Assembly (NCBI GenBank): GCA_002102555.1
Contig: MCFL01000028.1
Span: forward strand, 62,001-126,000
From: Catenaria anguillulae PL171
Taxonomy: Eukaryota > Blastocladiomycota > Blastocladiomycetes > Blastocladiales > Catenariaceae
Direction of reading: 5' to 3'
Length of the DNA: 64,000 nt
The notes under the pieces are model-generated. The model did no database searches. It saw nothing but the letters and a program-made list of their open reading frames with translations, and was not told the DNA's origin. This document shows, one piece after another, positions 49,501-60,080 of the stretch. Both the position numbers and the translations under genes were made by a program. Position 1 is the stretch's first letter. Each line of letters starts with the position of its first letter.

Positions 49501-49648
49501 CATCAAACACGTATTGGTTGGGAAAGCCGCGGACCTCCATGCTGGATGGGCCATCGCTGGTTGTGTAAGACAGGTCGCTTGCCGTCGTGGACGACGGCGA
49601 AGAAGCCGCTGGCTCGGGGGTCGGCGCAGGCTGAGAATTGGTCGACAT
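46517..49648 (-). CDS. gag with C-terminal aspartic protease
   Basis: A 1,043-codon ORF starting at ATG 49648. The N-terminal third is Ser/Thr/Pro-rich; the middle looks helical and capsid-like. A CCHC zinc knuckle, CYYCGREGHGIRACP, lies near 48030. Near the end a retropepsin-like site reads GLVDAGSQVNLIS (about 46945-46905), with the flap region behind it and ILGANVLLDFG as the second conserved block. Most Ty3/gypsy Gag proteins are far shorter, so this one carries extra sequence between the knuckle and the protease. It ends with a UGA directly after a U run, at the switch into pol. Confidence 0.9.
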   Translation of the reverse strand: MSTNSQPAPTPEPAASSPSSTTASDLSYTTSDGPSSMEVRGFPNQYVFDAWTKFLLKHQALKNSWDTYLADADLSAEELVGDEEALHQYAMAIPHDSVHYRSLIIFANHRGPVAVRAARRQGIIGPGENLNTSIPGTPATSEQARAADAKPSTSLQQQLDELRTSRAHIGETMVTSQPVIVSPTTSIKSQATGYSAIQAAAHLRSTPVTVSGFDDLIETSQFNSAANKVNQMFNRSRYSAVPLDLLLALADITLKADLDSAVATKFGPQQAESYIATMLGFEPWMEDPRRAILRVLKTAKSLKVPPTSMALGLLLLWVLPKDRRVQAINLFPEGATLQAVAQHLDERFYDQGRLRSRLDRLHVRKLLSIADFDQGFADQVEKTIRISNEMLEEYTGDLYEMIEYSKKMAQLVLDKLPPLAQLNIRLAVQAGTRQLEPLNRQFDLPLRSISIVIIENISKPEFWASSSAMETPLSISPPIVLPSSGNLSNYSAPNAFPEPSALVATKPPMAIRPRNEFDHYLNAVEVNEVARGKGPQKMTCYYCGREGHGIRACPAVEFDVGVLIEWDKDEQGRKALYSRGGKIRKKLDYAQPPMRDQAVEALKSGKDEETQSVKISATNKDIHWGPQNFNVEIAMVTIEDDSTVEVDSADGRPLKRRRENDFDNDAPEPVSQKPSRHDKARKQKLLSALAQVSADRVMEKIMSAPITEDMKISIGDFFSFPMLRSAAQRVTGPRSAEFRARLERMANAKQEKAGVYSAPQLNPQVPPPFKPGHTFTPSTIPRTARELLDSAPQLPTHLAQLVEALSSDVGADAPSPNTESAIDSEVERMIAELEKNPTLCLAFARQVPECTRLVQDLIAILNEDVLVSAIQVKSCGGDSQTGQVRTSALCPEIEVKFAGAKMKGLVDAGSQVNLISEDQVNQAQLTILPLPPSLSRVRVANQTTTQLLGVVAEETEILGVRKMLIAFVMPSMSRPLILGANVLLDFGIALIPSGSGFLLTTVAGWAHFATTSNFATVSINDAFASTLVPELVEDEDCQMLADF

Positions 49649-49841
49649 GGTAAGTCGATTTGTGTGGGAAAATCGTGATCGGTTTGGCGCGTGACGCGTG
49701 AGGTGAGGAAAGTTTTGACGTGGAGTGATGGAGTAAATGCACTGTGCTGCGGGCGTCGAGATGGACGGCCGGGAGCGAGGCTAAGTGGCGATAGGCCGAT
49801 GTTGATACTTGGGAGAGGCGTATGGTATGGATGGTATGGAT

Positions 49842-49859
49842 GCCCGGATTCTTACACCA
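49842..49859 (-). promoter_or_regulatory. putative primer-binding site
   Basis: Two bases inside the 5' LTR the minus strand reads TGGTGTAAGAATCCGGGC. The TGG start and placement suit priming by a tRNA 3' end (CCA). I cannot name the tRNA. Confidence 0.6.
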
Positions 49860-49861
49860 GT

Positions 49862-50415
49862 TGTGAGGAAGCTGGTCTGGATTTGGTGGCAGAGCGGTGG
49901 TCGTCCCGTAGCCTGGGAAGCACGTCAACGGTTTGGGATTGCCGTTAGATATGCACAATGCAGGCTGGATGGGAGACTGTATTGATCTTGGAACGTAATC
50001 GAATGAAGACAATGGTTGACAGACAAAAACAATCGATGAATTGGGAGTGGGAAGATGGTAAAGAAAAACAGACGAAACGACAAGACAAACCAATGACCGG
50101 ACAACACACGAAAAGGACAGAAACTGAGAAAAAGGAGGATGGAGAAACTCAGAGGCTCGGGGACGGACCTGGGAAGCACGTCAACGGTTTGGGATTGCCG
50201 TTAGATATGCACAATGCAGGCTGGATGGGAGACTGGAGAGCGAAAAATGATGGCGGGGCGATGGCAACGCCAAGCCCAGCTAACGCGTCCAGATGCACCT
50301 CCGATCCAACCGCTGATCCCAAGCCGGTCCAGCCTCTTTCGACCTCAATTCCTTGGCCGCAACTCACTTTGATTCCACTCATACCCAAACGTCGTTGCGA
50401 CCGACCGTCGCGACA
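49862..50415 (-). repeat. 5' LTR (554 bp)
   Basis: Direct repeat of the left LTR with a single 256-bp unit plus the 66-bp partial copy. It abuts the right target duplication AGGG at 50416-50419. Confidence 0.93.
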
Positions 50416-50450
50416 AGGGAGTATAAACACTTGAAACATTCAACAGAAGA

Positions 50451-51419
50451 TCAACGCCCGTCTTGGCGTGGCCTCTTCATCCGAGCAACGGTGCTTTCAG
50501 ACAAGCCCTTGAGGCGATTGGCCTCGTTTTGTACATCCTCCTTGGGTACAAAGGCCTCAAAGTCGGCTATCGTTGGAGCACGGGCCAGAGCCAGACCAGC
50601 AGACGCCTGCACACGAGACAATGCAACGTAGAAAGCTTGTGGGGAGACGGTCATTCCACTTGGCCGAGGATCGGCGATCAAGATGGAAGAAAGCGTCTTG
50701 CCTTGGACCCCATGGCAAGTCATTGCATAGGCAGGGACGATCGGGTACTGCGTGATCGAGGCATTGATGATTGACAAGGCGTTGGCATGACCAGCCGGGG
50801 CAGCCGTACGCTTGACAATGTCATACTTGAAGTACCGCCTCTGGATCAAAACCGGCACAACAGTATCTGGCCAATCGTCCGGCATTCCGGGAATCCGTGG
50901 CTTGGTCTTGGCTGAGTCTACATTCACCCAAATGACATTAGGCGGATGACTTGCCCGCCAGCTCCGTTGATTTTAGTGAAGATGGTTGCTGATGGCCAGT
51001 CAATGTGATGAATCGTGCCCAGCGAGCTGTTTGCCAACCTTTTGGTCACCACCAAGTTGTCTGTGAGCGCGACTTGGCCGGGGCGACTGGCGACGACTTT
51101 ACGTCCTGAGCGTCGGTGAGCGTGCCGGCGGTGCTTGCGGCGGCAGAAGGGGGAGTCGAGGTCCAGGGAAGTGCCTTGGCCGAGGGACGAAAAAGCTGTC
51201 CGGGATCGATGCTGACAGGTTCGTCGCAAGTGGAACAACACGGTTGCGGATGCACAGCAAGGTGCGCCCGTCGAATTCGATGGAGAGCACGTCAAATCCA
51301 GGAAAGCCACCATCGCCGCCGACGGCCGTGGCCAGGGTCGAGTCCAAATGGAGAATTGGGAATGAGTCTGCAACCGACTTGCGCGTCTTGGAGTGGGTGG
51401 CGGAGTGTGCTTTGATCAA
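50451..51419 (-). pseudogene. Pif1-like helicase, C-terminal remnant
   Basis: Only the C-terminal half of a superfamily-1 helicase is present. The blocks are QVALTDNLVVTKRLANSSLG (the usual nucleic-acid-binding region after motif IV), PPNVIWVNVDS after a one-base shift at 50944, then AYAMTCHGVQGKTL (motif V) and FYVALSRVQASAGLALARAP (motif VI). The end, VARMKRPRQDGR, is short. Walker A and B motifs are not seen anywhere upstream, so the gene is truncated at its 5' side. Upstream frames (51419-51099) contain LSIEFDGRTLLCIRNRVVPL, which fits the same protein. Such domains occur in host Pif1 proteins and in Helitron transposons; without the N-terminus I cannot decide. Its stop codon lies only 35 bases from the LTR element. 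Confidence 0.65.
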
Positions 51420-52103
51420 TCAGGCCTGGACGAAACGAGCGATGCCAACGTCGTGATGCGGATCAACCAATGGGAGCGTATGATGGGGAGAGAGCGTACC
51501 AGCATCATCATAAGTAAATCTGTATGAATGTAGGCTGACTCGGAGGGGGTGAGAGGAGAGGAAGGGCAAAAGGGCAAAAGGGCAGTGTTTTTTGGCGTCG
51601 TCTTGTCGTGGAAATACTTGTAGCAGCAGAACAACGGCGGACCACTTTATGATCAAAGAACGATTTCAGAAAACAATCTTTCTCACGGTCAGCGGCTGTC
51701 ATCAAAGAGTGTCTGTATATCTTATTCTTAACTAGACGGAATATTTACCAACCGAAAAACAAACCAACAAGGAGACAGGTAGGGAAGTGGACGATGAGAG
51801 AGAGCGGGAAAAAAAAGGGAACCGAAAAACAACGAAATAGCCGATGAGCGCATGCCAAACAACTGTCGTTCCAGCTGCAGTGGACAAAAACGCAGGGGTG
51901 AAGGAGTGGATACTGACAAGCAGTCAAGGTGGTACATACACATTCAAAAGAGACAGGGGAAAAACAAACAACTAACCACCAGGGAAACAACCCCTGAGAG
52001 TGAGACGGGAAACGGGTTCATGGACAGACGGACCAAAAAGTGGAAAAAAGGGGAGGGAACAAGGAGCAGTGAAAGATGTACGGAAAAAAATAGAGTCAAG
52101 CAC
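51420..52103. other. intergenic, no supported gene
   Basis: About 680 bases, purine-rich on the plus strand. ORFs here are short and of low quality. It includes the 3' UTR of the ABC transporter. Confidence 0.4.
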
Positions 52104-55100
52104 TTAATGGTCGCCCAACAACGCCGCATCCTCTGGTGCCTCCGGCACCGGCCCACCCACCGTCGTCACAACCCGGTTTGGCGATCCAGGCGCCGACGCC
52201 GGCAACGGCACACTGGATGCACGCTCGGCTACAGCCTTATGTTTGCGCTCGTCGTGCGCTTGCTGGGCAATCGAGCGCAGCTTGGCCGACGTGGCTTCTC
52301 CCGTGTTGGACACGAGCGACGCGAAATGGCCGTTGGGCTTGTCGAGCAGAGCAAGCGGCTCGTCAAATTCGAGTGCTTGACCGGCATCCATGAGCAAAAC
52401 ACGGTCCGAAGCGATAATCGTGTTCAACCGATGGGCAATCGTGAGCACCGTCAACGACGCAAAGTTCTCCTTGATGGCATTTTGAATTAGCTCATCCGTT
52501 TGCATGTCGATTGCAGCAGTCGCTAGACGAAAAATCGAGCATTTGGAAAGGTTAGTGACTACCCAGAGTGCAAAAGAGGTGAAAATGAAAGAGTATATAC
52601 CCTCTGTGAACCAGAAACGCGAAAGGAGAAGCGGTTGAAGGTGATGAGGCGTTGCGAACACGAGTCAGTGTGTGTCCACGACGTGACCAGCGAGGCGTGG
52701 CATCCGCGAGCCTCACCGAGGAAAGCAAAAGGAAACGAACCGTCAAGCACCAAAATCTTGGTCCGCGACAAGATGGCACGGGCAATGCAGAACAGCTGGC
52801 GTTGACCTATTTACACATGCGCACGCGGAGGGTGAGTTGTGTGCCCCTAGACCAAGTGCACAAAGGGAGACAAGGCATACCAAGCGAAAAGTTCTTTCCA
52901 TTCTCAATGACTGGCGACTCGAGCTTGAGCGGCATGTCCATGATGGAATCGGCCAAATGCACGGCCTTGAGCGCACGCCAAATCTCGTCTTCGGTGGCCT
53001 TGTTGAATGGATCCAAGTTGGACCGCACAGTACCCAAGAACAAGACTGGCTCTTGCGGGATAATGGCAATCTTTTCACGCAAGTCGCGCAAACCAATCTT
53101 GCTCAAGTCGACGCCGTCAATCGTAATCTTACCGCCGCAAATCTCGACAATGCGCAACAGGGCAACAAGAAGCGTGGACTTACCACTACCTGTGCGACCC
53201 ACAATGCCCACTTTTTCTTGCGGACGAATGTCGATTGAGACACCCTTGAGGACGGAAACGCCAAACTCGTGGTACTTGAGTTCGACATTGTCAAACTTGA
53301 TGTAACCCTCGGTCGGCCACGAGTCAGCGGGCTTGTTCTCGGGCACTTCATCGGGGGCTTCCTGCTTGACGGACGAGTAGAACTTGATGATACCGACAGA
53401 GGGCATTTGCGCTTGCACTTCGCCAATCATGCGAATCGACCACTGCAAGAAGACGAGAATCTGCAACGCGTTGGAAATGGCCAGACCGGCATTCGATGCA
53501 CGCTCGCGGGCCGTGGAGCCGAGCTGGTCTTGGAACAGCACCATGAAGAGCGACGTGAAGTAAATCACAAACGATGTGATAATGTCCAAGTACAGAGCGG
53601 TCCACGACTTGACCATTTGCAATCCAATAAACTGCTGGTGGTTCTCATCGAGCTTGTCCATGTTGATACCATCAAACCGCTGCTGCGCACTGTAGGCACG
53701 AATCGAAAAGAGACCCTCGAGCGTGGCGGCCAAATGAGAGAAAATGGGCGGCTTGGTGGCTGCTTCGGCAGACTTGAGATTGTTTTCGGCAGGCGTGACC
53801 CAGTACACGGACAAGAAGGCGAGCAAGAGCAAGCCCAAGATGGGCGCCCAGTTCCAGGGCACGACAATGGCAACGAGCACAAAGGCACCGAGCGTCAAGG
53901 GCACGTATTGCAGGGCTTGCATGGCAGAGTCGGGCATGGTCTCGTCCACGTGGAACTGGTGCTTGGCAAATGCCGACAAGATGCGGCCGAGGGAGTTTGG
54001 TCAAAGAAGGCCATGGGCGCGCGCAACACACGGTGGAACATGTCATTGTGCAACTGGAGCGCCTTGGCATGCGCCTCCCGTGCAAAGAGCAAACCACGGG
54101 CTAAAACACCAAGCGTGAAGACGATGACGAAACCAGCATAGGTACCCAAGTAGGTCGCATCGGGATTGCTTTCAAGCTTGAGCGTGTTGGGAATCCACAA
54201 ACGCAACCAGTAATCGGAACCGATACGCACGCCGTGCACCAAAAAGAAGAAGAACATGGTGAAGATGGTCCAACTTGTGCCGTTGCCTGAGCGGGCGTAA
54301 TCACCGTAATCCAACCAGCCGCGCGTCTCAACCGACTTGTCCTCGGAAGTGAGCTTGCCCTTTTGCAATGCTTCCTTCTCGGCATCGCCACCCTCGTCGT
54401 CCGAAAAGTCCGAGTCGTCATTGTTACCCACAGCCGCGAGCGCCTGCAAGTCCTTGACCGAGTGAATCGTGGCCTGATTGCGCTGGATGGCATCGGCAAA
54501 GTCGTGCGAGTGATTGGCGCCCTTGATGACCGACAATTGGTTGCGCTCAATCATGGACGAGATGGTCTTTTCGTTGATCTGGATGTTCTTCATGGACCGA
54601 ACCGTGAGCTGGTTGAGTTCAATGGCACCCTTTTCGCCCGATGACCCGGCTGCAGCATCACCCATCGAAGAGCCGGCCACGGGCACAGACACCTTGTTAC
54701 CCTCAATCGGTTCCAGCGGCATGGCCTCGACATCGTCGTCACCCTCTTCGCCAGCAGCCACGTGGTTGTTGATCATCTCTTCGAAATCCGGGTGCTTGGC
54801 CATGAGCTCGGCGTAGGTACCGTACTTTGTGATGCGACCCTTTTGAATCTGGACAACCTTGTCAACCTCGGGCAAGTACTGGAGCTGATGCGTCACAAAC
54901 ACGACTGTCTTGCCCTTGAGATGCGTCTTGAGACACTCTTGGAAAATGTGGCGACCGACGGCCTGATCCACAGCGGAAAGCGGGTCGTCCAGCAGAACAA
55001 TATCCTTGTCGGCATACACGGCGCGCGCCAACGACGTGCGCTGCCTTTGGCCACCCGACAAGTTGGCACCGCGCTCGGCAATTTCCGTGTACTCGGCCGA

Positions 55101-56719
55101 CGCGAGCAGCGTCAAATCCCTCGTCAAGGCCGACACACGCACAACTTCGTCAAACTTTTGCTGGTCGTACTCGGATCCAAACAAAATGTTTTCCTTGAGC
55201 GTAAAGTTGAGCAACCAAGCCTCTTGCGGCACGTATGACGTAGACCCGTACATGTGGATCTCGCCGGCCGTCTTCTTCATTTGCCCGAGCAATGCAGCAA
55301 CCAAAGACGACTTGCCTGCGCCCACGTCACCAATCACGGCAATGATTTCGCCACGCTTGACGTTGAGCGAAAAGTCGTGCAGGGTGTTGTTCTCGTCGCC
55401 CTCCCACGCAAAGCTAGCATTCGTCAGCTCAATCATGGTATCGTCACCCGGGCGAGGCGTCTCTTGCGGCACGGGTTCAACCTCGGCGAGTTGCATAAAC
55501 GTGGTCAAGCGAGCAAGCGACACCCAGGCACCAGCAAACGACTTGACGGCTTGCGGCAACATGAGGAGCGGGGTAACGGAGCGTGTTGAAGACGGACAGG
55601 ATGGTGAAGGAGAGGGCCGACGTGAGTTGCATGCCAAACCCAAACCGGTACGTGGTGAGGGCCAATGTCGCAACAACGACGGGCGTGGCAAACACGACAG
55701 CAAAGTTGACGGCCTTGATACGGAGAGCCGACAGGACGAGACGGATTTCTCTCGAGCGGACAGTGCCAACCTTCTTCAAGAACTCGCGTTCTGTATCAGG
55801 CAAGCAATGCGAATGCGAGGAGACGTGAGATTGCGACAACGAAAAACAGCGTCAAGCGAGGAAAAATGACGAACCCCAAGTATAGAACTTGACAAGCTTG
55901 ATGGCCGTCAAACTCGGACATGATGTGCACACGCTGGGGAATCTCGGTGTTTTCGCGCTGCAAATCGGCCGTCTTCTTGCCCAAGTAGGCCTGGACGGCA
56001 TGAGCAGGACAATGACACCCACTGCAACCCACGCAGAGTGACCAATCTCGATAAAGGCCAAAATCAAAATGGTGAGCGTTTCGAGGGCCGACGTCCACAG
56101 GTAATGGAAGTTGAGCACGGCATCTTGGACACGCGCCACATCGGTCGACACAATGTTGATGACCTCACCGGCACCACCGCGGACACGGGCCAAGTTAGCG
56201 ACTTGCGGTAGATGAGGATGTGAGCGCAGACTTGATGCGAATGCCCTCCTTGGCACACTCGCCATACAGCTGATGAATGGCAATCGACGACAAAAAGGAC
56301 GACAGGAACTGCGCAACTGACCAAAAATGGCCCCAGTACTCGTCCTCGTCCTTTTCGACATAGGTGACAAACACCTTGACAAAGTACCAAGTCCAACATG
56401 TGAAAATGCCCCACACAATCTTCCACAGGCCAATCAGAAGTAGTGAACCGTGTACACGTCACGCAGGGCACCGAGCACCGTGGCATGTTCGCCAAACTGC
56501 CGACGCGGTTGGCCCAGGCATCCGTGAGGTTGCGGCCATTGAAGCGCGATGTGAGGTTTTTCGGGCAAGCGCAAGCGATGGCTTGACGCCTTGGCGGGCA
56601 TAGTGGATGAGACCGAAAGTCCAAAGGTACAGCCAGTTGTTGAGGAACAAGGTCGACCCGAGATCCACAGTGGTGCGCTTGCGCTTGGATTGGGATCTTG
56701 TGTTGTCTGTTTCGGCCAT
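52104..56719 (-). CDS. ABCC-type (MRP/Yor1-like) full ABC transporter
   Basis: An ATP-driven exporter of the ABCC class with two membrane domains and two nucleotide-binding domains, no N-terminal TMD0, about 1,450 residues. Such proteins export conjugates and drugs at the vacuole or plasma membrane. NBD1: IGDVGAGKSSLVAALLG, LSGGQRQRTSLARAV, DIVLLDDPLSAVD (Asp where most ABC proteins have the catalytic Glu), VTHQ. NBD2: VGRTGSGKSTLLVALL, signature FSLGQRQ formed across intron 52880-52807, LVLDEATAAID formed through a 3-nt microexon, and IAHRLNTI. A long acidic linker follows NBD1. The first membrane domain (about 56720-55800) is spread over several frames. Another one-base shift at 53991 splits TMD2. 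ATG 56719 opens with MAETDNTRSQSKRKR. The substrate cannot be told from the sequence. Confidence 0.92.
52601..52603 (-). other. predicted 3-nt microexon (AGG) in the ABCC gene
   Basis: Between LVLD-G (exon end 52741) and CG-ACT (exon start 52522) direct splicing would give LVLD-ATAAID, lacking the catalytic Glu. A GGTTCACAG acceptor, AGG, and a GTATATAC donor lie in between. Including AGG yields GAC-GAG-GCG, that is LVLDEATAAID. Both flanking introns (52740-52604, 137 nt; 52600-52523, 78 nt) have a good branch site (CACTGAC, CACTAAC). Confidence 0.6.
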
Positions 56720-58758
56720 GTTGGGATGCGATTCAAATCGGATCGGATGCTGTCGTGACGGATGACGATGGATGGCGGCGTAGCTAGCTGGATGGATGGA
56801 TGCCGGGAGGGCGAGCGATTCAGGTGGGTCGATCGCGGATTGACACGTCGTGGAATGGACTGGGACAATGCGATTTGGATGAATTGCGCGAGTGGGGTGG
56901 AGTGGCCGGCGGCGGCGACAGGGGGCACGACCGGTTGCAAATTGAGAGAGAGATGAAATTTGCGGTCAAGCGTTGGTGCAGGTTCGTGGAAACAACGTGT
57001 CGAGGAAAGGTGAAGGGGAGGCAAGGCGAACAGAGAAAGTGGCAGATGGGACACAAGGGTCAGTGAGGCTTGCTTGACAAATGATCCCAAAAAAAAGAGC
57101 AGTTCAAAACCCAACCGTACATACCCTATCGTGTGGAACACCAGAGACCAAGTGGGAGACGGGCTGAGGACTGCCTGGCTGCGGACGGACGACCTGATCA
57201 AGGGGGAAAACACGCGAGCGCTTCAGATGAGACCTGGATTGTAAAGTAGTCGCATTGACCGTGGGATGCTGCAGACTCGGGATGGCAAGGATGCGCCGAA
57301 CAGCTTTGCAAGGCCACGCTCGAGTTGGAAAGCGAGGAAAAAAAAACAATCCGAAAATTGAGCGAACGAACGTGGATGTCGGTTGGGAACTCGGTTCCAC
57401 TCGGGCACGTTGCACACAGCAAATGTTTTGAGCGAGTGACGGAGAACACTGGTTGAGCTGAAGCCGGTTGGTCGTTGGTGGGTCCCGCAGGCAAAATACA
57501 TGGAAGGATGCCGTTGCGAGCTGGCGGAAGGGGGGTCGTGGCTCGGTCTTGAAGGCACGCCGGGCAAAGGGGAATCAGGAGCCATCCGAGGCGTGTTCAC
57601 ACCAGTGTGAGCGGCGAGCGCACTCGCTCACCTCCATCACGTGAGCGCGTCGCTCCATTCAGGACTCAAACACGCCCTCCCTGAGGCCGCAAATGCGCAC
57701 CAGCCCAGCTCGCAAACGTTTCCGCAACACACCACCCACGTACCGCACATGAACCCCGGCCTCCTACGCCCCTATGCCAATGCACATGCCTGGTGGAGGT
57801 TATCCGTCCGCGTGAGCCCCAGCCAATCCGCTCAAATTGCAAGGCGCGCGATAAGGTCGCAGTCCAAGCACGCAACGGGCTGAAATGCTTCCAAAACCCT
57901 GTTCCAGACACACGAGAGTGGCTATTTCGGACCCAAGTGGCCTTCTCGAGCTTTCGCACACAGTCGCATCATGAAAGGCTTCACATGAAAAGCAGCACAT
58001 TGCAGCGGGTCAGGGCAAGTGTCAGGGTCATCACGGGCCTGGACGTGGACAGTCATCTGTTGTATCATGTACTGTGACAGTTCTGACCGTTCCCTGGCGA
58101 CTTCGGAATGCTCAACCCTGCCGTTTCTCGCCGCTCGCCGCTCGGCGCCGTACAACGATCGCTGTGGGCCGGGGAGTGGGACAACCAGCGCTCATACTTG
58201 CTGTGTTTCATTGGGCAGGTAAGCGAGGAATAGGAAAGATTGCACAGCAGCGCCTTATGCTGTTGGCCTCGCCCGATGCTTGTGCATGCTTGCATGAGCA
58301 TGTTCCCAAACAACGTCAACCGTCGCGTCTCACTGCCTGTCTCACATCCATAGTTGTCTCACCCAAGGCATAGTCCACCCACCACGACCTATTTCGTTGG
58401 TGAGTCTCCCGCATGGGCTTTTCCATCGAGAATAGGCACTCCAAACACAATTGCTGGGATAAGGTCAAACCCCGTACTGGCAGGAGCTGTGTAGTTTGTC
58501 GTGGACAGTTCAATCGAAAGGGCATGACTCTTCTTCACTTCAATCAAGTTGAAAATTAGGCTGCACTCGCCAGATCAGATCAAGACGCAAAGTGAATAAG
58601 TCAAATGATTATTTTACCTTAGCTTGGAAGGAATGACAGACCATAACAATCGACGGGTAAAGAATATACAAAACTTGGTTTCAGTACCACACGCACGCTC
58701 ACAGATCACAACTCATCATGGTTCCTTGGTAGCCAATACACTCCGCTTTGGACCTGCG
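56720..58758. other. intergenic, no supported gene
   Basis: About 2 kb upstream of the ABC transporter and downstream of the BLI-3-like gene. ORFs of up to 250 codons in frame with the ABC start exist, but lack an ATG context and conserved motifs. No RNA gene was recognised. Confidence 0.4.
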
Positions 58759-59622
58759 TTACTCTTCCACCTTTTGCACCTGCTGTTGCGTCTCACGAAT
58801 TCCCCTGACCAGCGCCGCCTTGATCTCCTCCTTGACTTCCTTTACCACCTTGGTCCCGTCTCATGTGACTCCAACACCCTGGCCGCCGCCATATCCGCCT
58901 CACCCAATCCATGCATCGACACCTGAGCCGTGGGCTGCACATGGCCCGTCAATGCCGACACGCCCAAGTCAAACAGGACGCGGGCCGACGTGAATGCAGA
59001 AGGCGTGGTCGCATAGGTCGCAGAGATGGCACGCACGAGCAGCACCGAGACGTTGGGTGACGAGACTGGGTCCGTGTTTTCCGGGAACCAGGCAGCAATG
59101 TCGGACGACCACGTGTCGAGGACGAGTTGCTTGAAGGAGGCAATGTTTTCGGCAGTCGGGAGCGAGCCGGTGCCTTCCGGGTCGGCGATCGAACGGACAG
59201 TCGCAATACCGGAGACACTAATTCACATGGGATGACAAGATGCGTGTGAGCATGTCACAAGGTACACAGCGCGACAACAACAAAGAATTCATATGTACCT
59301 AACCACTCGCCCGTCCGATCGCGGTAAAACGCAGCATTGCAATGCGGGTCGTGCTTGATATCGTCCACCATCTTGCTGGTCGTGGGAATGATGAATGCCA
59401 AGTCGACGCCCGACACGCGCTTGCCAACGCACAGAGCGCGCGACACGAGGCGGCCATCGCGGGGGCGGCGCGACGTCACCATGGCGATACCGATACCGTC
59501 AATCAGCTTGTACAGTTCTTGGAGCCGGTCGGCGACCGTGTTTTGGCCCGGCTGGCCCTCGTGCTCGTCGCGAGTTTCGACGTGGCGGGGTCTTGCTGTT
59601 GGTCTTGGGACGAAGAGGACAT
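58759..59622 (-). CDS. bli-3: BLI-3-like FMN-binding split-barrel protein
   Basis: A pyridoxamine-5'-phosphate-oxidase-like flavin-binding fold protein, the family of Neurospora BLI-3 (blue-light-inducible) and bacterial general stress protein 26. Blocks: LYKLIDGIGIAMVTSRRP, RLVSRALCV, VDLAFIIPTTSKMVDDIKHD, ECR-equivalent DRTGEWLG, VSGIATVRSIAD, AWFPENTDP and the strong family end ISATYATTPSAFTSARVLFD followed by ALTGH. An intron near 59298-59219 ends in GAATTAG. One-base shifts lie near 59575, 59298 and 58852. Past the last, the frame runs on as KVVKEVKEEIKAAL to TAA at 58759, so the true end is there and not at 58842. ATG 59622 (MSSSSQDQQQ) is the likely start. Role in stress or light response is inferred from relatives. 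Confidence 0.85.
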
Positions 59623-60080
59623 GTTGCTGCTGGACAGAATATTGGTAGTTATGTGGAAAGATTCTTGCGTGAACATGGGGCAACTCCAGGATACTTGCAT
59701 TTCCGTCAACTCGGAGCCGATGAGGATTCGACTCTGTTTTGTAAGTCCGAGCTTCGGGTGAGACCTTTGACAAGGATCGGGAAAAAGTGAGACACGTGGA
59801 ATCAACAGCCAGCTTGGTTCGAATTGTATGAAAAGACCGATAATGACAAGAATGTGAATGATCGTGCAAGGCGAGAAAGCATCGACGACAAGGGAGAGAA
59901 GAATGCAAAGTGTAAAGCACAGCCAACAAGTAAGAAGAGAGAAAAAAAAACGGCTGGCCAATGCAAACGATTGGCCAACAGGTACGGCTCGCGAATCGAG
60001 AACGCGATGGTTGTGAGAAGAAACAGAGTACAGAAAGAAAACACAATATGTACAGGCGCCGAATCCCACGCCAGGCAACC
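59623..60080. other. intergenic, no supported gene
   Basis: About 460 bases holding the BLI-3 promoter side and the 3' UTR of the coiled-coil gene. Nothing else is recognised. Confidence 0.4.

Larger units (their letters stand above)
42043..50415 (-). mobile_element. complete Ty3/gypsy LTR retrotransposon
   Basis: An 8.37-kb element on the minus strand. Direct repeats at both ends start TGTGAGG and end CGCGACA on the plus strand, so the element-sense LTR runs TGTCGCG...CCTCACA. The 4-bp flanks match (AGGG at 42039-42042 and 50416-50419). A polypurine tract abuts the 3' LTR and a primer-binding-like site lies 2 nt inside the 5' LTR. Domain order gag, protease, reverse transcriptase, RNase H, integrase is that of Ty3/gypsy (Metaviridae). 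It lies in the interval between SYM1 and a helicase remnant. The outer LTR sequences look near-identical by eye, which suggests a recent insertion. Confidence 0.95.

Noticed and set aside
53985-54000. Programmed +1 frameshifting in ABCC, HAK and others
   Set aside because: The shift sites share no slippery motif or stop context. Random deletions explain them better. Only the gag-pol site has a plausible context.
57641-58373. Small ORFs in the 57.6-58.4 kb gap
   Set aside because: Short, overlapping on both strands, no motifs or coding bias.
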